A DNA stretch of 64,000 nucleotides from Taiwanofungus camphoratus (taxonomy: Eukaryota > Basidiomycota > Agaricomycetes > Polyporales > Taiwanofungaceae). Positions 37,220 through 47,425 of this stretch are shown here, in pieces. The stretch covers positions 62,001 through 126,000 of the forward strand of contig CP021229.1 of NCBI GenBank assembly GCA_003999685.1. The letters run 5' to 3'. The notes beneath the pieces are model-generated. The model saw only the letters and a program-made list of their open reading frames with translations, had not been told where the DNA came from and made no database searches. Position 1 is the stretch's first letter; the number at the start of each line of letters is the position of its first letter. The translations under genes were made by a program, and so were the position numbers.

Positions 37220-38058
37220 TCCAAGTTGTGGTACGCGCAATCGTAGTCAAATTACACAATCATAACATGAACGTGTCAAGGAATCGGCATCAGAATGCTC
37301 AAGCCAGCATCTGACCGGTCCACAATGAAACGACCACGCCTTAATATTCCCAATACCAGCTAATACCATCCAAATACCATTTAGGATCTTGCTCGTCCAT
37401 GTTTAGTTCCTTCGCAAGCTGTTTTCCAAACGCCTTGACGTTCTCCTCCGATGATGCCCCGTCGAGGTTATAGTTCGTGTATACCGACACTACGCGTACA
37501 CCAGGTGGCCTCAGCGGAATTGTGACGACGAGGGACTGCGGAGGAAATTGCAGTCCGATGCGACCAGCGATGAATCCAACTGCGGCTTCCATCGTAGGCC
37601 TCATATTTATAACAGGCGCATCCCGCTCTTCTTCCTCGTCATCATCTTCCTCCGTATCGCTCTCCTCGTCGTCGGAATACACAGGTTTTTCCTCGTGCCC
37701 GACTATGTTACGCTCTGCCGCGTATTGTAGCAGTGCATCCGTGTCGACTAGCCAGCCGTAGTGCATGAGGGGAGGTCTCATGGACTGCTTTGGTCGTGGT
37801 ACAAGAATGAGAGGGAGTTTGTCGAGAGGCGGTAGCTGGCAAGCTTTGAACGCGACCTGAAACACTTTAGTTGAACATGAAGACGTGAGAAAAGGATCGA
37901 CTGGCTTACCGCCTTGGTCACTCTCCCTTGAGCTGGTACGAACGGGAATCCGAGCTTCCTTTTCGTGTCGGGTGAATCCACCGAAGCCGGTAAAGTGTGA
38001 GGGACATGAATGTCATACATGGTCGCCGACATCGTAGGGAATGAACTAAGGAGAAGCC
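37220..38058 (-). repeat. segmental duplication, copy A
   Basis: About 0.84 kb matching copy B at about 39940-40804. It includes the whole two-exon gene, about 120 bp of 3' flank and about 20-25 bp upstream of the ATG. Coding parts are near-identical. The 3' flank differs by scattered substitutions and a 20-bp insertion in B. Confidence 0.9.
37341..38032 (-). CDS. duplicated unknown protein, copy A, 212 residues
   Basis: Exons 37910-38032 and 37341-37856 flank a 53-bp intron. The protein starts MSATMYDIHVPHTLPASVDS, has a basic stretch, then KACQLPPLDKLPLILVPRPK, a very acidic loop (SDDEESDTEEDDDEEEE) near residue 110, and a C-terminal part ending in DPKWYLDGISWYWEY. No membrane segment, signal peptide or known domain is seen. 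The acidic loop suggests a nuclear or ribonucleoprotein partner, but that is speculation. It differs from copy B at eight residues, all in exon 2. Confidence 0.75.
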
Positions 38059-38625
38059 ACTTGTCACGTTGCTCCCAGCATTCTTATGTACCTCCCAGCA
38101 TCCAATATTTCTCTTAGGGCTTTCCTTTCGAGCATCACCACATCTCGCTATGTTTTGCAAATTTAAACGTTACATTCACACAACCTTGTGTGGTTTATGA
38201 CGATTTTGCTAGACATCGTGTTACACAACACCTATTCCTAAATGTCAGACTTACTGCAATTCCATTCTCCGATAACACTCTGAGAGAGGGTAGTATGAAC
38301 CTCGGCCCTGATCTGCACGCGCTGACTTGTACAAGCCTAAAGATGGCTTCGTGAGCTGCTGACCCTGATGCTTGCGAGAATGACGAGAATATCAAGCATC
38401 AGGATCGAGCTCGTTGAGAAGACAAGCACAGCATGGCCTGAAGGTACGCACATCCAGTGCAGTTCTCCAAGTGACAATACTGACCCCGCTGCCCCCACAG
38501 ATGTTGGTGCATAACACTCGGAGGTTTCAGAGGAGCACAAGATATACTCACAATCATATGTGTTCTTCGAGTCGCACTGGTTCAGGCTCGGTGTCCTTCA
38601 GCAGCCGTTGGACTCACTCTAGACC

Positions 38626-39514
38626 ATGACGATAACGACGACGGCTCTGATCACTCGAGCGAACAGCATCATGGTGCTGCCGGAGCACCCCTCAAACGAT
38701 GACAGAGGACGAGATTCCAGCGCATCACTTACACCGACTAAACACACCTCCAGTGAGGGTTTATCTTGCATCGTGATAATGATCAGCTCAACGCATGAAC
38801 ACGGTTGGGGAGTTGCCTATGGGTGAGTCGCAACCAATACAAGACTTCAAAGAGTTTAGGAGGGACGCTCAGGAATGAGTTCGAGGCGGACCATAGCAGC
38901 GCATATCGTACATATGATCGTCACAAGCATGATTGGCAGTGTCTCTCGCAGGTACAACTTGAATGCGTCCTGCGCAGTCCCTCTCCCAGCAGAACGGCTC
39001 CTCGGCGTCCAGCATACGGCAGGATGGCCTGTACCCCCATCGCCGTGGCCAAGTTCCAGCCGGGCAGCAGCACTGGCCCGGCGCAGTTTCGCTCTCAATC
39101 GCGCTCCACAGTGGACCGCCTTGGTCGAGAACCCTCGTGGTCGTCGGAGTGCGGGATCCCAGGGCGGTTGACGAGCGCGGGCGGAAGAACAAGCGGTTCG
39201 GTTTCGCGAGCGTGTCGAACGCGCTGCTGGACATGGTGCGGGACCACATGTGCTTGCGCTCGTCCGTGCTGGATCTCGAGGGAGACGTTACGCCACCGAG
39301 GGGTCGCACACGGGAGCGGACATTGGAGAGGGAGGAGCATGAGGATCAGCCGCGTCGCAAGGACCGGCCCACACTAGGGCACGCAGGGGAGGTCCTGGGG
39401 ACGGAAGTAGACAACCACAAGGAGAACGGTGGTGACGGGTGGATGAAATTTCGAAAGGGTGTGTCTTATTTCGTTCAAGGTCCCAGCTTCCACATCGCGA
39501 GACGCCGTGAATAG
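38626..39514 (+). pseudogene. decayed arrestin-like gene fragment
   Basis: Two plus-strand frames carry recognisable pieces. The first (38626-38824) reads VLPEHPSNDDRGRDSSASLT and later THEHGWGVAYG. The second (38963-39514) reads VRDPRAVDERGRKNKRFGFA, then RGRTRERTLER, LGHAGEVLG and GGDGWMKFRKGVSYF before diverging to a stop. GDGW-x-EFRKG-x-Y followed by a beta strand is a pattern I know from agaricomycete arrestin-N-type proteins. Here the following core is missing. The pieces are in different frames, and upstream parts are unreadable, so this looks like a truncated and frameshifted copy lying between the two gene duplicates. Confidence 0.4.
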
Positions 39515-39939
39515 CCTTATTCTACGCTAATTTGAGTCATTACATCCCTGTATACTATAATCCCCGAACCTAGTCTTTACATTCCTCAAGCACCATCTTA
39601 TCTCGCGATGTGACCCAGATGTTACCATAAGATCACACGCGCTACCTGATATTCAGGTCAACCACCAAAGGTGAGTATTCCTTTCTCTGTGATCACAGTC
39701 AGTCACTCCTCGGACGCGTCTGAGGCTGGTTTCGCACTGTTTTGCAGCGGTCCCTCAAGTTGGCACATGTAACAGCAGCCTTACTTGTGCGTTACCGCCG
39801 ACTTCGCTGGTGAGGCGTAGTATAATTATTCATTCGGAAGGGGATGTCAGGTACATTCAATCGACGAAAGTTCAGTGATGCAAATCGAGACAGTCAGCTC
39901 TAACTCTTCAGGATTTTCTGTCCAATTTTTAGCCCACCG

Positions 39940-40804
39940 TCCAAGTTGTAGTACACGCAATCGTAGTCAATTTACACAAAAATCATAACGTGAACACGCC
40001 AAAGAATCGGCATCGGAGTGCTCAAGCCAGTAGTAACCATTATTATGCAGCATCCGACCGGTCCACGATGAAACAACCACACCTTAATACTCCCAATGCC
40101 AGCTGATACCGTTCAAATACCATTTAGGGTCCTGCTCGTCCATGTTTAGTTCCTTCGCAAGTTGTTTTCCGAACGCCTTGACGTTCTCCTCCGATGATGC
40201 CCCGTCGAGGTTATAGTTCGTGTATACCGACACTACGCGTACACCGGGCGGCCTCAGCGGAATTGCGACCAGGAGGGACTGCGGAGGAAATTGCAGTCCG
40301 ACGCGATCAGCGATGAATCCGACTGCGGCTTCCATCGTAGGCCTCATAGTTATAACAGGCGCATCCCGCTCTTCTTCCTCGTCATCATCTTCCTCCGTAT
40401 CGCTCTCCTCGTCGTCGGAATACACAGGTTTTTCCTCGTGCCCGACTATGTTACGCTCTGCCGCGTATTGTAGCAGGGCATCCGTGTCGACTAGCCAGCC
40501 GTAGTGCATGAGGGGAGGCCTCATAGACTGCTTTGGTCGTGGTACAAGAACGAGAGGGAGTTTGTCGAGAGGCGGTAGCTGGCAAGCTTTGAACGCGACC
40601 TGAAACACGTTAGTTGAACATGAAGACGTGAGAAAAGGAGCGGCGTTTGGCTTACCGCCTTGGTCACTCTCCCTTGAGCTGGTACAAACGGAAATCCGAG
40701 CTTCCTTTTCGTGTCGGGTGAATCCACCGAAGCCGGTAAAGTGTGAGGGACATGAATGTCATACATGGTCGCCGACATCGTAGGGAATGGACTCAGGAGA
40801 AGAT
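39940..40804 (-). repeat. segmental duplication, copy B
   Basis: Second copy of the 37220-38058 segment in the same orientation, 2.7 kb away. Homology stops at about 40804, 20-25 bp upstream of the ATG, so copy B has a different promoter from copy A. Confidence 0.9.
40084..40778 (-). CDS. duplicated unknown protein, copy B, 212 residues
   Basis: Exons 40656-40778 and 40084-40599 flank a 56-bp intron that is 3 bp longer than in copy A. Exon 1 protein is identical to copy A. Exon 2 has eight substitutions (for example AGRIG to ADRVG, and the terminus SWHWEY). The frame is intact, so either copy could be functional. The DNA transposon inserted about 190 bp upstream of its ATG may affect expression. 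Confidence 0.75.
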
Positions 40805-40838
40805 ACTCGTGCTGCCACCTTACAGCCGACTCGATTCG

Positions 40839-40985
40839 ATGACAAGCGCGTCTGCCGTGATCGGATACCAACTCGTAGAGATACTTTCAAGTTGTCCGTC
40901 CTTAAGCCGTCTGCTTTCTGATGCGGGTTACGGCTTTGTCTCCTTATCTGAACAGTCGTATGTTGCTATTACTAGAGAAGAACTA
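40839..40985 (+). pseudogene. short ATG frame interrupted by the DNA transposon
   Basis: A 49-codon frame starting MTSASAVIGYQLVEILSSCP runs into the target duplication. Across the empty site (40985 joined to 61770) it would continue in frame for 21 codons to a stop. No family is recognised. It may be a small gene broken by the insertion or a chance frame. Confidence 0.25.
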
Positions 40986-41011
40986 CTGTACTGGCACGAC
41001 CATAGGTCCAG
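40986..41011 (+). repeat. left terminal inverted repeat
   Basis: Begins CTGTACTGGCACGACCATAG and ends TCCAG; one mismatch against the right end. Confidence 0.85.
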
Positions 41012-41142
41012 TCACGCGTCACAGGGCCCCTTGAACTGGGCAGTTAGTTTAAATGTCACACGTCCCAAGGAGGTCTGAACTGGGGTCTGAACCATTGGTC
41101 ACAGGCGAAAAACACTGTTTCCTGGCTGTTCAGCCTTCAGTT

Positions 41143-41187
41143 TTTTTATTTTATTTTATTTTATTTTATTTTATTTTATTTTATTTT
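41143..41187 (-). repeat. LINE 3' tail, (TTTTA)n on plus strand
   Basis: About eight TTTTA units after a short T run, that is (TAAAA)n on the element's sense strand. A simple-repeat tail in place of poly(A) is common for LINEs of this type. Confidence 0.85.
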
Positions 41188-41482
41188 AAATCCTCGAGTT
41201 TATACTCCATACGACGTAGGTACATGTAGAGTAATAATGATAGTAAGTGGGCATCCGCGCCCGCATGAGCGGCACACCTACAGGTTTCGGTGGCCTCGTT
41301 ATGTGGCGTGGGCAGACAATCCAACAAGGCCTGCAAAAGGAAGGGTACAGTCATCCATAGGAAGCCATACCCGGCCCCCGCCCGACCCGCTTTTCATGCT
41401 CTGTGTGTTTACTCGGCTCGGTAATCCTGTTCCGTCAGTAAATCACTTAAGGAACTGAGTGTAGCCCTACAGGTTTCAGGCC
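41188..41482 (-). other. LINE 3' untranslated region
   Basis: Between the ORF2 stop and the TTTTA tail. No open frame of note. Confidence 0.6.
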
Positions 41483-41996
41483 TCAGTTATCGTTTGGATA
41501 GATGTGGGGGTTGTCGCGGATACTGGGTTCCGCTATCCCCTCGTCTATCCAATTATGGTACATTTCAAACGCCTTTGCTTCGGCGTCGTACCACTCACAG
41601 AAATCCCGGTACTTTCCACCCAGGGCTGTGGTCATACCGGGATCTAAATGTCGGTCCGCATGGAACTGCTGCCAGGCTGCTTGTCTTCCAATAGTGTGGC
41701 ACATAAGACGGGCACGAGTGAATGTTCTCGTGCGCGCAGCTTCAGCTTCAAGCAGAGATTCTGCTAGAATCTCCGCCCAATCAAAGGTGGAGACCATCGG
41801 GTTGAGCCGAAGGAACTCCATAATGTCATCCGGGGTCCATCCCCTTTGTTCAGGGGGCCCCATCAGAAGTGGATCACGAGGACCCTGTTGGCGCTTCGTC
41901 CTGATCCAGAATGGACAGTCGAAGAGCGCATGTTCCCTGGTTTCCTCCGCTCCGCACAAGCAGAGGTGAGGGCCAGGGATATTGAACCTAGAGCGG
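41483..41996 (-). pseudogene. LINE ORF2, C-terminal part with Cys/His motif
   Basis: Continues in frame from 44648 once the two solo LTRs and extra GCGG copies are removed. The motif CLCGAEETREHALFDCPFW (C-x-C-x8-H-x4-C) is the zinc-finger-like module found downstream of RNase H in many LINE ORF2 proteins. About 150 further residues, rich in aromatic and charged positions, lead to the stop at 41483. Confidence 0.85.
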
Positions 41997-43603
41997 TGAT
42001 GAGTCCCGTAGCCTCCTGGGCCCCGAATCGCGATTTTAGGAGCTTTCTGATCCCCCAACCGACCACTCTAAGACTCTCCTACAGCCTACGACAGGAGGGA
42101 TAGGTTCCTATAATATTCCTAATGCCCCCTCTCCTTCCTAAACCCTCCTAACACCCTACGAAGTCTTGCGAAGTCACACGAGGTGCTACGAGATTTCGAA
42201 TGCTAGACGCGAAGTCCCTAACTCCTGCTAAGTCCACTATCGGACACTGCCGGCCCTCCCATACTGTTCCATTGGATCTAGGTCCTATCTACAACGTCAC
42301 TCATCCCGGGCTTAGCTAAGAAGTCTTAGCTAAGTCTCTCCTAGCTCTTGTGATTGCAGCTACCTTCGATAGGCTCCGAAACGGTCCGAAGTTCCGGAAA
42401 TTGGACTTAGGAAGCCTTGTGCGCCCCCATGGGTCTCGATCCTATGCCATAAGGTCATCCTAGGGCGTACCCATATGACCCTCCACCCAGTTAGGACACC
42501 TCCTGCCCCGATTAGGCCAAGTCCCGCTGCTAAGAACTTCGTGCGCTCTTAGCCCGCTAAGATAGGTGATCACGGCGCATGGCTGCTCTCGGATAGTCAT
42601 CCCGCCCTCGTGAATGAAGTTGGTCACCTTTCTACCGTTCGTAGTTCCCCTGTTTCAGTTCCTAATTAGTTCCTATCCCCCTCGTGTTCACTTCGGAGTC
42701 CATGCGTTTTAGTACACATTTCGGACTCGTAAGGATCACTTCGCGCAAGATTAGTTCACCTCACGCTCTCCTATTTAGTCAGAGGTAGTTTACTATGTAC
42801 AAGAGAGACCCCTCAGTGCACGCTTCTCTCTTTGGAATACCAGTTCCCCTGTAGCTCCGATCTCAGGAAAGCGCCGCAAGTACAACCTTAGAAACGGTCC
42901 TAAGGTCCCTAAGTCTCCACCCCAGCTTCATTTCAGTACCTTTGAACTACGTCTACGCTCGCGATATATCTACGAACCACGTCTACGCTTCCTGAACTAC
43001 GCACTACGATCTACGAAAGTCACTGTGACTTCGCACCCTTCGGCACCTCTTATAGCACCTATCCGGTGGGCCTCCGCCTTAGTTATACCCTTAGGCTCAC
43101 GTTGCGTTATCTCTACGTCCTACGAATAGCCCTACGACTCGCCCATAGCCTTAGTTACAGGCTATAGTACATCTCCCTACACCCTCGAACTCTTCGACCT
43201 CTCCTACAGGTCTCCTACGCTAGCCAAACCTCGCCCACTTCGCTCTAACAAACTCCAAAACCTTACGCCCTTTAGCTAACTCTAACCAGAAGGACTTCGC
43301 AGCATCTACGAAGTCAGCTCGCGCGATTTAGCTAAAACTTCGAAGGACTTCGCAGAATCTCGAAGGACTTCGCGTACTTCGGAGGGCCTCGCAAGGCCTT
43401 AGGGATAGTATAACACTTAGGAACAAGATCCTGTTGTGCAGGACCCTTGACCCCTTACTCCCCTACTTACAAAAACAAGACATACAGGTTTCCCGGTATC
43501 ATACAGGTTGTAGCTCCTACCCTCACACCCTCACAGTTATCACACTACCCCCAGCCACGTTGCGGAGCACTCCCTAGGTACCAGGGTCCCCTAGGTCGTA
43601 TCA
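41997..43603 (+). repeat. solo LTR, same family as the complete Ty3/gypsy element
   Basis: 1607 bp, TGAT...ATCA ends, exactly the length of the two LTRs at 47426 and 57896 but with scattered substitutions against them (for example ctgatcc for ctaatcc near the start). Flanked by GCGG at 41993-41996 and 43604-43607. No internal sequence is left, so it arose by LTR-LTR recombination. The orientation matches the complete element. Confidence 0.9.
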
Positions 43604-43607
43604 GCGG

Positions 43608-44643
43608 TGATAGGCGCCAGGCCCTTCTAGGCCCCGCAGAGCGCCCTCACTCGACCCTAGGACCTTAGTCATGGCTTCGACGCCACTCGACGTGTCCGAT
43701 ACAGCCCGAAAAGCCACCGCGGGACTCTCCGATAGCCTCGAATCACGCCACCGCCACTTCGCCAGTTCCGGTCCGATGTTCCGGTGTACCGGTCCCTCTA
43801 CGCACAATACGCCACACGCAGTTGCCACTCAATGTCCTCGCACGTGACTGGTCTCGCCACTCTGATATCGCTCGATTTGCTACGACGCGCCACTCGATGT
43901 ACTCGATAACGCTACGGCCCCAGGTCTTGTCTTAGTATATTTCATGTATGTTCCTTTGTTTCAGCCTTTCTAGTGATGACAAGTAGCCACTCCCTCTACA
44001 GGCCACTCCATAGTTCGTAGTACGCAAGTAGTTAGGATGCCACTCGTACTATGCCACTCCCGATGCGCCTTACATTATAGTACAGTAGTATAAACGTGAT
44101 GTATGGTGTCTCGGAACAACAGAGAAGTTTTCCCCCATCCTACAGAGCTCAAGAAGAGCACCTTCAATTTAGTCACCTACTGCGTCCTACTGCGTCCTTC
44201 CGTCTTCAATTACATTTGAAGAGTTGCGTCTACTATCCGCCTTCTACAGTATTCTGAAGGGTTGCGTCTCGTCCGTCTTCGACATCCGTCAAAGAAGTTG
44301 CGTTCAGTCTTACGTCCGTCTTCGAGCCACATCGAAGGGTTGCGCTAGCATCTCTCTCTAACCCAAGTCCGCCTTCTACAGTATTTCGAAGGGCTGCGTA
44401 TCAGCTAAGTTCTCACGTTTAAGCCTCTCCCTAGTATAGTACAGCATAGTAGCGCATTGAAGCTACGTCGAGCAGTCGTGACACACGTAGAAGGTCGTCG
44501 AAGACCTTCGTAGACGTCTCTCGATCCATTTGAGATCGGGAACTCTTTGCTGCTGACTCTCCTCTCCACACTAACTAGTTCTATAGCCTTCCAGCTTCTC
44601 TAGGTCGTACCCAGTAGGGGTTGGAGTGCTATAGTGCGCATCA
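43608..44643 (+). repeat. solo LTR of a second, related family
   Basis: 1036 bp with the same TGAT...ATCA ends but a different body. Flanked by GCGG at 43604-43607 and 44644-44647, so it shares one target copy with the neighbouring solo LTR. Positions of about 44200-44400 hold degenerate repeats built around gttgcgt and tccgtcttcga. Orientation was taken from the general resemblance of its ends and is uncertain. Confidence 0.75.
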
Positions 44644-44647
44644 GCGG

Positions 44648-46026
44648 TATTCACCACCTGGGAAATGGTTGGTGAGCACACGACACACACGTGCCACCTC
44701 CTTGTTGGACTTGCCAGCTGCCTTCAAGGCCCACGTGCCCTTAGCTGTGGTCCCATGCAGCGGTAGGGCGTCCTCAGTTACTTTCCATAACCGTCGACCG
44801 CGATAGCTGGGGTTGTCGACTAATGTCCCCCAACGCTTTTTGACCCTTGCCTTGACACGAGCAAGGGCCATCGATTGTGAGATGAATTCTGGTTGGAGAT
44901 CATCCAATGCTTTCTTCGCGAGTTTATCGACGAACTCGTTCTGAAAAATGCCTTTATGGGATGGAACCCAAAAAAGGACAATGCGTCGACGTTCATCTGC
45001 ATCAAGGAACGCTCGGACGTGTTGAGAGGCCATGACCACCGCCATCTGCGACGGTCCGACCTCCGGCTTGAAAATTTGGTCGAGTGCCGATTGGTTATCG
45101 GAACAGACTATAAGGGTGGTGATGTGGGCAGGGACGTCACGGGCCACTTCACGCAGCCCGTGTGCCAATGCCAGCATCTCCGCATCAAAGCTCTGGATCT
45201 TGCCGGCTCCGAACTTCCCATGGGCAACGTGGTCTTCCCCGTCAATGACGAGCCACGCGCTACCAGATCTCACTGATGGTGCATTTGCATATGATCCATC
45301 AGTGAACAGCATTTGCCCTTCTGGCTGGGCCAACTGGCGTCGGAATTCCGGCCACCAGGTGAACTCCAACCAGTCGGTGAATTCAGGAGAGCGTTTGTTT
45401 GGACCTTTTCCGTCCAGGAACACCCGCTCGAAGCGATCAATGTACCGATCCACGACCCGATCATCGGGCCACGCCTCCGGGTGGAGTGGTGCAAAGTCTT
45501 CTGATGACTGTCTCCCAATGCAATCTATGAACGTCATGGGGGTGACAGCCTGTTTTTTGCCATGGCGCGAATTAAGCGGCCATGACGCAGTGATATTGGT
45601 GACGTTGGTCACCCAATAAGGTGGAAGGGCGGCCCTCATTGGGTGCCCTTCATGAACTCGCCGTGCTCGAAGCGCAGCTTTTTCCATGTATCGGTCGACC
45701 TGGATGCGGATGGGGACCAACCCACCCAACATCTCCATCGCCCCGATCGGTGTGGTCTTAAAACAGCTGGTGATCCACCTAGCTGCTCTCGACTGAGTGG
45801 TTTGCAGTTCTTTTGCAGCCCATTTGAGACCCTTCCACTGTGGGTTCCACCACAATTGAGCGCCGTATAACATCAACGGAACGACGTGCGCTATATAGAG
45901 CTGCCTTTTGTTGATGGGATGGAATCCGTGTGCCGAATTACCGAGCATGCAAAGTGCATTGCACGTGCTGGCCACCTTGTTGACGTAAAACCGCACATGT
46001 GCATGGAAGCTAAGCTTCGTGTCCAT
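44648..46026 (-). pseudogene. LINE ORF2, RT thumb/connection and RNase H part
   Basis: Starts in a new frame after the break near 46017 (DTKLSFHAHVRFYVNK is the expected continuation of the RT domain). The RNase H domain has all four acidic positions: D in MLFTDGSYANAP, E in FDAEMLALAHGL, D in IVCSDNQSALDQ and D in FQNEFVDKLAKKA, plus the VLFWVPSHKGI strand. It ends inside FPGGEYR, which reads on into the 41483-41996 part across the LTR insertions. Confidence 0.88.
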
Positions 46027-47421
46027 CAGTCCAGATGGTTAGATCCGGGCCAAGGGGTCGGGAAGTCGAATACCCTTTCTGGCGCTTCCAGAAGTGCATC
46101 AACTCCAACTTGTCTCCTTCGACGCCTAGACCTAAACAGTTCAGATCGCCGATGAGATCATGGAAGACATCCGTCAAAATAGCGTTGTTCTTCAGAACAA
46201 GGGCTTGCGGGCTATCGTCAACAGCCTTCGGCGAAGCCGCCATGATGAGACCATCATCCACATAGAACTGGGTCCCGGTTCGGCCCGGTTGTACCAAATG
46301 GACTGGCGCCCACTTGTGTATGACCGGTGCAATGTAAACCCCAGATAGAATCGGGGATAAACTCGATCCTTGACTGACTCCGACATCAAAGTCGGATGGA
46401 TCGGTCAAGGTACCATTAAACAGGAATCGGGTTTTTCGCCCGATCAAGTAATTTGCCATGAAATTACAGAGCTTACTATTAAAGCCCTGCTTTCGCATGA
46501 TTCCTACCAGCGCATCATGATTGATGGACGGGTAGAACTGTGACACATCGAGCAGCAGCACCGATGGGATAAGGTTGCGCACCCATGCCTCTTTGACATT
46601 GTGCACTAATTGAATGCCAGTGTCAGTGGTGCTATACTGCATAGCCCCACCAAACTGACATGGGTGTAGGATTCCCCATTTCTGGGCATCCCACTGCATT
46701 CGTTTGGCAATGATCTTCTCGAACAATTTACCAAAACAATTCAGCAAGCAGATAGGCCTGTAGGCCTTCGCTAGCGTATAGTCCGGTTTGTTTGGTTTGG
46801 GTAAAACCACCATAACAGACCGCTTGAATACGCTCAGATAGACCTCGAAATCGAGGCAAGCGTTATAGTACGCGCGCAGCCACTGCCACACGTGTATTCC
46901 AAGATCGGTCTCGATGCCCTCTTCAGAGCGCTCGATCCGGTCCACCATCCATTTAATCCACATCCAGTTCACGTGATCGGGACCGGGTGCGGACGTATTG
47001 CTAGTGGATTTGAGATTTTCGCGAATCTCAAACTCACTAATATCTGGTAGAGTCAACTCCTCCCATTGAGGAATTTCATCCACAAATGACAGATCCACCG
47101 GCCTTAGGTTGGCAGGCGTGAACTGAGCTTGGAAAGCACAACTGAGATCAGCTGCACTTTGAACTGGCGCACCGTCAGCTTGCTGCAGCTGAATAGTGGC
47201 TTCTTGCCGTCTCGGCTTTGTCCATGCGACAAAGTTGGAGATCAATTGGGGATTGGATTCATCCATGATCCGATCAAAGTGTGCGCGCTTCGCCCGCTTC
47301 GTGGCAAGACGAAGTGTTGCACGTTGTTTATGCCGTTCGGACCGGAGTTCAGCGGCAACATCGTATGCATCTGCAGTGGCCTGAGCGCCAGGTCCCAGTA
47401 TGTAGCGATACTGCCCAGATG
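46010..47421 (-). pseudogene. LINE ORF2, reverse transcriptase core
   Basis: Continues in frame from the endonuclease part (59503 joined to 47421 after removing one CCGC). Fingers and palm motifs: PGPDHVNWMWIKWM, VVLPKPNKPDYTLAKAYRPI, CLLNCFGKLFEKIIAKR, QFGGAMQYSTTDTG, LLLDVSQFYPSINHD, GVSQGSSLSPILSGVYI and the catalytic FYVDDGLIMAAS. It runs to a premature stop at 46010 because of a one-base shift. No other stop is seen. Confidence 0.9.
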
Positions 47422-47425
47422 CCGC

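Noticed and set aside
41997-44643. Reading this as one long LTR or a whole element
   Set aside because: A third GCGG copy at 43604-43607 and TGAT/ATCA ends at that point show two separate LTRs; there is no gag or pol sequence.
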